Below, in pieces: positions 12,590 through 22,379 of a DNA stretch of 64,000 nucleotides. The notes under the pieces are model-generated. The model worked only from the letters and a program-made list of their open reading frames with translations, had not been told where the DNA came from and did not search any database. Origin of the DNA: Dipteris shenzhenensis (taxonomy: Eukaryota > Polypodiophyta > Polypodiopsida > Gleicheniales); NCBI GenBank assembly GCA_047967505.1, contig CM106540.1, one strand, 5' to 3'. A program made the translations under genes and the position numbers. Numbering within the stretch: the first letter of the stretch is position 1; each line of letters begins with the position of its first letter.

Positions 12590-14165
12590 TTAAGCAATCA
12601 AGTCATGCAATGTATAGTATGTAAGCAATCTAGCCTCGGGAGCACTCCGGTCTTTTGACACGGTCTGCAATTCCCCTGGCAGAATGCTTATAGAATCAAG
12701 TCGTGCAATGTATAGTGTGTAAGCAATCTAGCCTCGGGAGCACTCCAGTCTCTTGACACGGTCTGCAATTCCCCTGGATGAATGTTTACAGAATCAAGTC
12801 GTGCAATGTGTAAGCAATCTAGCCTCGGGAGCACTCCAGTCTCTTGACACGGTCTGCAATTCCCCTGGTAGAATACTCACAGAATCAAGTCGTGCAATGT
12901 ATAGTATGTAAGCAATCTAGCCTCGGGAGCACTCCGGTCTCTTGACACGGTCAGCAATTCCCCTGGCAGAATGTTTACAGAATCAAGTCGTGCAATGTAT
13001 AGTATGTAAGCAATCTAGCCTCGGGAGCACTCCAGTCTCTTGCACGGTCTGCAATTCCCCTAGCAGAGTGCTTACAGAATCAAGTCATGCAATGTATAGT
13101 ATGTAAGCAATCTAGCCTCGGGAGCACTCCGGTCTCTTGACACGGTCTGTAATTCCCCTGGCAAAATGCTTACAGAATCAAGTCGTGTAATGTATAGTAT
13201 GTAAGCAATCTAGCCTCGGGAGCACTCCAGTCTCTTGACACGGTCTGCAATTCCCCTGGCAGAATGCTTACAGAATCAAGTCGTGCAATGTATAGTATGT
13301 AAGCAATCTAGCCTTGGGAGCACTCCGGTCTCTTGACACGGTCTGCAATTCCCTTGGCAGAATGTTTACAAAATCAAGTCGTGCAATGTTTAGTATGTAA
13401 GCAATCTAGCCTCGGGAGCACTCCAGTCTCTTGACACGGTCTGCAATTCCCCTGGCAGAATGCTTACAGAATCAAGTCGTGCAATGTATAGTATGTAAGC
13501 AATCTAGCCTCGGGAGCACTCCGGTCTCTTGACACGGTCTGCAATTCCCCTGGCAAAATGCTTACAGAATCAAGTCGTGCAATGTATAGTATGTAGCAAT
13601 CTAGCCTCGGGAGCACTCCCCGGTCTCTTGACACGGTCTGCAATTCCCCTAGTAGAATTCTTATAGAATCAAGTCATGCAATATATAGTATGTAAGCAAT
13701 CTAGTCTCGAGAGCACTCCGGTCTCTTGACACGGTCTGCAATTCCCCTGGCAGAATGCTTAGAGAATCAAGTCATGCAATGTAAAGTATGTAAGCAATGT
13801 AGCCTTGGGAGTACTCCGGTCTCTTGACATGGTCTGCAATTCCCCTGGCAAAATGCTTACAGAATCAAGTCGTGCAATGTATAGTATGTAGCGATCTAGC
13901 CTCGGGAGCACTCCCCGGTCTCTTGACACGGTCTGCAATTCCCCTAGTAGAATGCTTATAGAATCAAGTCATGCAATATATAGTATGTAAGCAATCTAGT
14001 CTCGGGAGCACTCCGGTCTCTTGACACGGTCTGCAATTCCCCTGGCAGAATGCTTTGAGAATCAAGTCATGCAATGTAAAGTATGTAAGCAATGTAGCCT
14101 TGGGAGTACTCCGGTCTCTTGACATGGTCTGCAGTTCCCTTGGAAGAATGCTTAGAAAATCAAGT
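12590..14165. repeat. 98-bp satellite array, 16 copies
   Basis: Sixteen head-to-tail copies of a unit of about 98 bp, counted by the recurring AGCCTCGGGAGCACTCC segment (first near 12632, last near 14096). Each unit also has GACACGGTCTGCAATTCCCC and AATCAAGTCGTGCAATG. Copies differ at a few positions, with one- to three-base indels. From about 13575 the last units form a second-level repeat: three monomers with shared private variants are duplicated, about 294 bp apart. The array ends about 180 bp upstream of the kinase ORF. Confidence 0.95.
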
Positions 14166-14219
14166 CAATAATTGGAAATGCATCTACATGCTCACAAGAA
14201 TCAAACCGTTTAGTTGTGT

Positions 14220-14251
14220 GTGAGAGAGAGAGGAAGGGATAGAGAGAGAGA

Positions 14252-14303
<52 letters not shown>
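14220..14303. repeat. (GA)n microsatellite upstream of the kinase ORF
   Basis: About 80 bp of GA repeats with a few AGGG interruptions. It lies about 50 bp upstream of the kinase start codon, so it would be in the promoter or 5' leader. Confidence 0.95.
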
Positions 14304-14305
<2 letters not shown>

Positions 14306-14350
14306 AATCTTACAAAAGCAACTAATTTTGTTTTATGTGCAGAAGGTAAC

Positions 14351-15724
14351 ATGGACAAGATGAAGAGTCATAAAAAACGCGTGTTATATGAATATAGATT
14401 CAAGGAAGGAATGCGAAAAATATTCTCGAAGTGTCTTTGCATGAGCTTGTTATCAAAAACGCAGGAAGATTTGGAAAAGTATTTTGACTTAGGGGAAAGA
14501 GGGATGGATAAGCTTTGTGTGGATCTTTCCTCTGATGTCATTACCATGATGAAGAATGAAGATCCACAATGGAATATGCAATATGAATTTCAAGATAATT
14601 TTTGTGTGAGTATTCGCATAGAACTAGGGAGAGTTAAAAGTGTTTATGAAAAGCGGACAAGCACATTCAATCTCAGAGATACAAATAATAAAGAAGAGTT
14701 GATTGATTGGTTTTCCTTAAAGTGGAAGGCAATTATGAGTTCAAAGAGGGAAGCATTCAATGCCAGTTCTTCAAAAGAATGTGTCAATCCCACAGGATTG
14801 AAAATGCCATCTTTGTTTTTTCTTGAGAAGCAACAGATTCATGTACAAGAGAAAGATTATGTGCTGGGTGAAGGCTCATATGGAAGAGTGGTGAAAGGTA
14901 ACATCATTGGTGTAGACTGCTTTGATCCAAAAGAGACCTTTGCCATTAAGAAACTTAAGGTATCTCAAAAGCCAAGTGAAAGGGAAGAGAGAAGGTCCAT
15001 GCGAGAGTTAATGGCAAATATGGAAACAATGCAAGCCCAATTACCTCATAAAGGACTTGTTCGCACGATTGCTCGTGTGATAAATCCTCCAAGATTGGTA
15101 TACCAGTATTGGAATGGGGAGACATTGGACAAATGGTCAAGGTTAAATGCTATGAACTCAGTCTATGTGGGAGAGGAGCTAGACCATTTATCTCGTGTCC
15201 GTACTCATGCCGTAAATCTAGCTGGTACTTTGATGGGGACGTTAAAATACATGCATGGAAAAGACCTTTTGCATAATGACTTGCATCCTTCGAACATTAT
15301 GCTTCACTTTGATAGTGAGTCTGATAAGGTCTTCATAGGAATTATCGATTGGGGATTAAGCAAGAGTGATAAATATGTCAATGATGGCAAGGATCGATGT
15401 GACCCTCAATTCAAAGAGCGATGCATGCGAAGAAAGTGGTTGGCTCCTGAGTTGTATACTTTTCCATATGCAAAGTTTTCCAAGGAAACTGATATTTATG
15501 CTGCAGCCTTTTCATTGGAAAAGTTGTATCGGCTAGCTTACAAGTACTTTGTTCACATCCAAGATACAACTAAGTTAGATCACTTAAAGCGTTGGTGGAA
15601 GAGAATAGAGGAAATGAGAAATCCTATTCCTAAAGCTAGACCTACTGCAACAGATGTTACTCATACATTTGAAGTTATATTCAAAGTCACATGTGAAAGT
15701 GCATTACGACATGATGCATTGTAA
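14351..15724 (+). CDS. Protein kinase-like protein with HND and DWG motifs
   Basis: A single open frame of 457 codons. Residues 1-165 are an unrecognised N-terminal region. The kinase domain then shows a glycine loop GEGSYG (173-178), an AIKK lysine (K200), a catalytic loop HNDLHPSNIM (D310, N315), DWG (D333) in place of DFG, and APE (365-367). The residues needed for ATP and metal binding are present, so it may be active. HND instead of HRD and DWG are atypical; DWG is known from CK2. The helix after APE (DIYAAAFSLEKLY) fits the subdomain IX position. The bases just before the ATG (TTTATGTGCAG, 14331-14341) look like a 3' splice site, so a 5' exon is likely. The substrate is unknown. It is followed after about 360 bp by a transposase-like gene on the same strand. 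Confidence 0.75.
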   Translation: MDKMKSHKKRVLYEYRFKEGMRKIFSKCLCMSLLSKTQEDLEKYFDLGERGMDKLCVDLSSDVITMMKNEDPQWNMQYEFQDNFCVSIRIELGRVKSVYEKRTSTFNLRDTNNKEELIDWFSLKWKAIMSSKREAFNASSSKECVNPTGLKMPSLFFLEKQQIHVQEKDYVLGEGSYGRVVKGNIIGVDCFDPKETFAIKKLKVSQKPSEREERRSMRELMANMETMQAQLPHKGLVRTIARVINPPRLVYQYWNGETLDKWSRLNAMNSVYVGEELDHLSRVRTHAVNLAGTLMGTLKYMHGKDLLHNDLHPSNIMLHFDSESDKVFIGIIDWGLSKSDKYVNDGKDRCDPQFKERCMRRKWLAPELYTFPYAKFSKETDIYAAAFSLEKLYRLAYKYFVHIQDTTKLDHLKRWWKRIEEMRNPIPKARPTATDVTHTFEVIFKVTCESALRHDAL

Positions 15725-16891
15725 CCTTTTGTAGCACTACAGTTTTTAAATAATATTCCAAAGATTGATGGTTTTCTTTCTAGTACATGATCTATTTATG
15801 TATATAAAAAACATTTCAACTTTTTTAATTTATTCTTTCAAATGACTCGTTAATAATGTTTATGTAATATTTGTGTTGATACAAGCAAGAATTAGAAGGT
15901 TTATAGTTATTTGTTTTGATATAGCGTTTGTGAAATACTTTATTTTTCTCTCCTCTTAAGCTAGAATATTGATCTTCAATAAATATCATTAGTGATTTAG
16001 ACTATGGCATACCATTTAGAATTTAAAAGTTATGAGTTTATTTATATTTTTCTCTTATTTTGATTAGGTATACTATTGATCATATCATGGCTTCAAAGAC
16101 TCACATAAAGGTGTTTGACTATGGATCATCTGAGAAGAAGCTTTTGGGATATGTTAGAGTGCTTGGTGACTCTACCTATAGCATGATACGTAAGGAGATT
16201 ATGCAAGATGGAATCATTAATGTTCCTTTTCACTTTGTTATCAAAGATGACAATGATGATGAAGGTTGCATACTAAATACAATACAAGAAGAACGTTGGA
16301 ATGTTGAAGAGGATAGGTGTGTTGGTATAAAGAGGTCTCTAAGTACGATTGTCGATGAGATCACACCATCAAAACGTGTTTGCAGAACATCAGATAATAT
16401 TCATAAAGAAGTTGATATTGTAAATGTTGATGAAAGATGTGAGCATGTTTCTTGTAGTCATGGTTTAAACATGCACAAAAGTAAACTTTTAGCAACGTCT
16501 ATTCTTGAAGATTGGGATAGTCATTGTGAAAAAGTTCGCAAAAAATTGAGGCAGCATAAGACACCTAGAGATGATAAATTTGAGCTCCTCACAGAGGATC
16601 TTAATGGAAAGCCTAAAGTTCGAATTTGGTGTGTTGAATGTGGAATGCCATATGGATCAGGGTCCATTGAAGGCAAGCAATCAGCTTACACTTGCTTGTC
16701 TAATTTTCTAAGAACCCATATTCTAGAAAGCCAGAAACATCAAAAAAGATATGCTGCCAATCGAGGATTTATCACTGAAGAAGCATGTCTTCGAAAAGAT
16801 AGCATGAAGGACGCTCAGGACGATGTTGATGATGCAACAATAATTCTTGATGCTATTGAGGAAATGCACACTTTCAATAATTCTCATGAAG

Positions 16892-17006
16892 GTAATCTCC
16901 ACTAGAAGCATGTAGAGATGACAAAAATCTTTCTTTTGTTAAAATTTTCATAAATAGGGTCAAAAAAATATTCTTCTGAAATTTTTCATTATCGAGTATG
17001 TTGCAG
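16892..17006 (+). other. Intron 1 of the transposase-like gene
   Basis: Donor GTAATC follows GAAG at 16891; acceptor TTGCAG ends at 17006. Phase 1 on both sides, restoring a GGA codon. Confidence 0.75.
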
Positions 17007-18288
17007 GAGCAAAGTTTGAGATAGTTGAAGCAACTTTGAATGACTACAAGGATAAAAATGCTGTAAGAGTGGCATGTGGATATGATGGAAAATGGTTGTT
17101 TTTGTGCCCTCGAGGTTGAGATCTACAAACAATTTTATCAGAACATATCAAAGGAAAAGCTCACATCACTTCTTCCAGCAAGAAATCAATGGAGCCATGT
17201 CCAGTATTATCAAGGGTTGTTGGCCGACCTAGGAAGCATTTTGACAAAGATCCACGACAAACATCGTTGGGAAGGTTCCTTGTACAAACAAAGGAGTTTA
17301 AAGTATTGCAACCAAAATGTGGTGAGACAGAATCTCTTTCTGATTCCTTGACTGAGTCATTCTTATCTTCATCATCAAATATAAATTTGTTATGTTGGGG
17401 ATTATGGCAAGCTAATGTTCATGTCAATGGTTGTGAAATTAATATTAAGTCATTTTTGATGGATCAAAAGATGGGGCATGAATGGTTTTGTGAACCATAT
17501 ACAAAGGCCACTTTACATGATGGGAATATGGAATACAAGATAGATGGATGCTTCAGGCACATAAATTGTCTTCGTATATCAATCATTGGAGTTCCATTTC
17601 AAGGTTTCTCATGTGAACACTGTAAGAAAATTTCAGGTTGTTCTGATTTTCGTATGAGATTATATAGGGAGAATCTTGCCGTTCAGAAGAGAGGAACCAG
17701 GAAAAGAGGCAAAGGAAGGCGGGTAGACTACCTGACAATTGAAGAGCTAAAAAATGCCACTTTTGAGTGTAGGAAAAGTTTGAATGAAGAAAAAAGAAGG
17801 CTGTGGTGGGCAACATCAAAAATTGTAATGCTGTCAGTCAGAGTCAAAACTTTGAAAGAATCAAGTTTTGAATGTATAAATAGGAAAGATGTTCGACGCT
17901 TTTGTAACAACATAATTGAAGCTCATAAACAAGGAAAGTTTGGTGGAAAATCAGCCTTGTGGGAGTTTTTTCAAGAAGTGGCACAGAACATGTTACGGTC
18001 AAAGCAAGGACACAGGTTTAGTGACTCTACAAAAACCATATATGAAGTTATTAAGCTATGGGGTGGTCCAAGACTACATGAGTTCTTGAGTATAAACCTT
18101 GGAGGTCCATCTTTGTCTACCACCAGAAGGCAAGGAAGAAAAGAAACTGAATTTATTTGTGGTGAGCACGAATACATATTCGATGCTGTTGGGAAGATCT
18201 ATATGGATGCAAAAAAAAGATATGGAGTCATTTCTATAGTTCCAGTTATCATAGTGGAAGATGAGACAACCATTAAGCGTCGAATAAG

Positions 18289-18410
18289 GTAATTTTAGCT
18301 CTCTATGCATTCTACTTTTATCTATATCATCAAGATATTTATAATTGCTATGTTTGGAAATCTCTCAAAAAGATGAGGAAGTTATTAAACTCTATAATCG
18401 TGTTGTGTAG
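18289..18410 (+). other. Intron 2 of the transposase-like gene
   Basis: Donor AAG|GTAATT, acceptor TTGTGTAG ending at 18410. The phase 2 junction makes an AGA codon and joins EDETTIKRRI to RWNAKDDTLIGF, the conserved block around the first catalytic Asp. The continuity of that block supports the splice. Confidence 0.85.
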
Positions 18411-20555
18411 ATGGAATGCAAAAGATGACACTCTTATTGGGTTTTGTGGAAAGAAAGGAGAATATCATCAATGCTCATCAAATGACTCCATTGTTGTTGG
18501 TGAAGGCTCACAAGGATACTCGAATATTATAGATGCTTTTCAAAATCATATCATAGGTCATTATGCTAGACTTTTGATTGTTAATCCTCTTCATGATCTT
18601 CTTCCACGTTTGGCTTTGATTGTGCATTGCACATGCAATCGTTTTGATAGTGATTTTGTAAGGAACCAATGGAATCTTTTGGAGACCATGTGGAATGCAA
18701 ACCTGAAAGATAAAGTTGGACCCATAATTGGACATGCTTCAGATGGAGATAGTAGAAGACGAAAGTTGATGCTTGAAGACTATTTGGAGAAAAGGGAACA
18801 ACCTTTTGCTATCAATTGGTGTGGATGGAATATGAGAGCAAAAATTGTAGGAGGAAATGTGTATGGCCTTCATGATCAAGACTTTGTACACTGTGGAAAG
18901 AAACTTACAAGCCCACTTGATAGTCCTACTCGACAACTAGCAATTGGATGTGTTTGGATCACACTAAATCATGTATCTATTGTTTATAATTCTTTTTCAA
19001 TTGAGGAGCACAAGCTACGAGATGGAGATATTCAAAGGAATGATCGACAAAATTGGGGAGCAACTCAAAGGATTGCAAGTAGACAAGTACAGAAATGTTT
19101 GAGAAAACTTCAAAAAAAAGAAAGAAGTATGAAGGGGACTGAGGCCTATTTGATGATTGTTGCTGATTATATTGATATTTTCTTGTCACCATATTTGATC
19201 TTGAAGGAGCGTGTGGTGCTTGCAGCCAAGGTAGTCTTCTTTTTCAAAATTTGGCGACTATGGATTCATCACCATCCAACCTACACCTTGAAGAAAAATT
19301 TCATCAGTAAGGAGGCTTATACGGACTGCATACTTTCTTGTCATTTTGTTGTATTGCTCATAAAGATGTTTCGAGATTTTTATCCTAATCTGAAGTGTCC
19401 ACTACATCTTACCGGTTCTGATGCTGCTGAAATCTATTTTAGTAAAGTTGGAGGCATGATTGGGCAAGAAAGAGCATTTGATCTTGGAGATCTTCTACAT
19501 AGCATTGGTAGCTTGAATAAAATTGCCATGCATGAGTGTGCTCAAAATGGTCTAACTTTCTCTAGGGCTCATAAAAAGCAAGAGCATATATGGAAACATT
19601 TGAATAAACAAGAAGGGATGATTGAAGAAAATCTAGGTGACTATGAGAGTGTTTCTTCTGATGAAAAGATGATTGATGCATTGAAGGAGGGCTTACAACA
19701 AGCTCACATACTATGCGAGTCTTTGGATTTGAAACCTAGCAAGGCTGAAGACTTGAAATGGTGGTTTCAACCTTGGCTGGATGCAGGGTCTACATGGTGT
19801 AAGCTAGATGCTGAAATGGGAGAAGCTGATGAGAATGATGACTTTGTGGAGCCATGTGGTGAAGAAGAATCTATGGACGAGAATAGCAATGAAAGTGAAG
19901 AGGTTATTGCACTTAGTGAGATTAGACATGAAATTGATGACATTTTGAAGGAAACAAGAAACATGCCCCCTAAGAAAAACATTAGCCCCATTGTAGAGGT
20001 GGACGGAAAGTTTATTTTCAAGTCAACATTGGTGAGCCAACTCAATGGATGTCCAACCTTGTCAAAAGATAGACTCACAAGGGTAAAGCAAGGTGTTTAC
20101 TTCAACCATGAAGCAAAAGCACAATCATCAAATGGAAATTTATTTGGCATAGGTTGTGACTGTGCTGTATACTTTCATGATGACACAAAAGGACAAGGAA
20201 ATCAACACATGAAAAGAAATGGCAAAGCTACAAACACGAGGAAGATGGATGCAACTCATGGTACATGGTACTTAGGAAGAGTTCAAAAGATGAGGAAGAA
20301 AGTCGGAGGGAGGTACGTGGATTATAAGCATGGCTTTGATTTAGCAGATAGGCCCCAAGGTTTGGAAGTTCAGCTTGGATGGTATCAAAGGGCAAAAGGA
20401 GCACAAATGTTTACTTATGATTTGACAGACTTAAACATGGTGGACATTGAAACAATTATTGCATTAGCAAATTTGACATATATTGTAAGAACAAACAAGT
20501 ACCAGCTAGATGAGAATGACTACAAAGTTTTTAATGACTTTTTGAAAAGTGCTAG

Positions 20556-20890
20556 GTAAGTTTACTTTGCATTTTTCATGCAAGGTAAAACTTTCCAAAA
20601 TGTTTTATAATGAGCTACATCATCTAAGGATCATCCTTGGCTAATTTTGGTTTCAGATAATGATACGTCACATGTATCGCATAAGGAGTTGGGCTAGTTC
20701 TTGAGGCAAAATTCTACATTTTTTTGTAAGTCAAATACCTTAAGATAAACTTGAATACAAACTTTTCTTCAGATATAATTCTATATTTTTTGTAAGTCAA
20801 GTAATTTAGATAAACTTGAGTGCAAACGTTTTCTAGCTGTATCTAACATTAATCATGCAAAATTCTTGATTCTTATTGGTGAATAAACAG
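20556..20890 (+). other. Intron 3 of the transposase-like gene
   Basis: Donor CTAG|GTAAGT, acceptor AATAAACAG ending at 20890. The phase 2 join is followed by 54 further open codons ending at TAA 21051-21053. Confidence 0.75.
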
Positions 20891-21293
20891 GGCAATACTG
20901 GATGGAGGGTCGAATTTGGAAGCCAAGTGGCCTGTTTTAGGGCCGTCCCTTGGCTATAATCTTTACACTATAAACAAGACAATTCCACATCCTCCGTGTT
21001 ATCCAGCTGAGGTCATTCAAGGATCCATCGATGAGGAGGAGAAGTCTGTGTAACAACCTTTAGTCTAGCTATCTCTAGCTGATTTTTTGCCACGTCTAAG
21101 TCTAAGGTTTTGATTAAACTCTTGATGACAAGTCTTGGTTGTAACTTGTATCTATTTTTAGATATCAATATGCTTGTACTTTGGATTCAACTCTACCTTT
21201 TCATTTGGTACTTTTGATGAAATTTGGCTATAGCTTGCACTACATCAACATAATGCTACTACATGCATCATATTTAATATAAAAACTCCCATT

Positions 21294-21846
21294 AGATTAA
21301 CACAAGGTTAAAGTTTAAGCCATCTTCTTATAAGTTTGTGCCATTTTATTCATAGTTCAATTCAAGTAACTTCATGCAAATCTCTAGTAGGTAGTGACAA
21401 TTTCGGAGCATGCAAGAGAAACAAAATTGGATAAGGTGGAGTAAATACATGAGAATTTGAGAATTGAAAAGATCAAAAGTTGAAAATACGTTCTATTAGG
21501 TACTAGTATGGATGTAAAGCATGCATCTAGGCGACATACAATTAAAATGGTTTTATTCAATTATACAATAGATTAACGCAAGGTTAAAGTTTAAGCCATC
21601 TTCTTATAAGTTTGTGCCATTTTATTCATTGTTCAATTCAAGTTACTTCATGCAAATCTCTAGTAGGTAGTGACAGTTTGGGAGCATGCAAGGGAAACGA
21701 AATTGGATAAGGTCGAGTAAATACATGAGAATTTGAGAATTGAAAAGATCAAAAGTTGAAAATACGTTCTATTAGGTACTAGTATGGATGTAAAGCATGC
21801 ATCTCAGCGACATACAATTTAAATGGTTTTATTCAATTATACAATA
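21294..21846. repeat. 276-bp tandem duplication
   Basis: Two nearly identical units, beginning AGATTAACRCAAGGTTAAAG at 21294 and at 21570. They lie about 240 bp downstream of the transposase-like gene. Only a handful of differences are visible, so the duplication is young. It may be a subterminal part of the same element. Confidence 0.9.
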
Positions 21847-22379
21847 CAATTTCTCAGAAGTAGCGTTTGTTTCAACTTACACTGAAATGTACAAGAGGAG
21901 GGCAAAAAATATAGGCTTCTTAAATTTTGAATTTATTGAAGGGATATAATTATTGATCCAAAAATTCATAGTAGGGGTATAGAAATAGATAAAATGGGGT
22001 TACAGAGGGGTTTTTTAAATACCTTTCGAACGCACGTTGTATAGTTGGCTTATGTAAGGTGGACCCCCCGAGGTACATTCTAACCATTGTCCCTTGTATG
22101 GCTGCAGTGGAATTTGTTCATGGATTTCTAAAAAATATTTCCATGAAGATACAAAATATGAAATGTACCCTATCTGGGGTTCCTGGACTATTTGAAATAG
22201 TCCATCATATCAAAGTTTGAGTTTCCTAAAAATCTTCCCAACCTAGAATTGTATAGTATTTCCAAATCACCTTGGAGATTTAAAACTAGATATTTTAGCT
22301 CACCCATTCCTTTATCCTTTCCTAACTTATTTTGGTTATATACCAACTGAGTACTTGGTCCTCTTCCAATTGCAAGAGC

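Larger units (their letters stand above)
16087..21053 (+). pseudogene. Four-exon transposase-like gene (P/THAP9/Kolobok-like core), interrupted by one TGA
   Basis: I join 16087-16891, 17007-18288, 18411-20555 and 20891-21053. All three introns are GT-AG (115, 122 and 335 bp) and keep phase, giving 1,465 codons including the final TAA. An acceptor at 16067 suggests a non-coding first exon. Exon 1 has a C2H2/BED-like finger (C182, C185, H211, H218). The middle has CEHCKKISGC, WGGPRLHEFLSINLGGPS, VEDETTIKRRIRW (D687), GHASDGDSRRRK (D807) and LTGSDAAEIYFSKVGG (D1033/E1036). This order resembles the RNase-H-fold core of P-element/THAP9/Kolobok transposases. An acidic linker follows, then a C-terminal domain with GTWYLGRVQKM, VDYKHGFDLAD and LGWYQRAKGAQMF. 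The only stop is TGA at 17117-17119. The exact superfamily is uncertain. It may be a near-intact transposon gene or a host gene with a fresh lesion. Confidence 0.7.

Noticed and set aside
12590-14165. CRISPR-like regular repeat
   Set aside because: Units are contiguous 98-bp satellite monomers with no unique spacers, in a eukaryotic genome.
17076-17351. 91-codon ORF overlapping exon 2 of the transposase-like gene
   Set aside because: It is in another frame. The intron-phased frame continues on both sides of the single TGA with sequence matching the rest of the gene.
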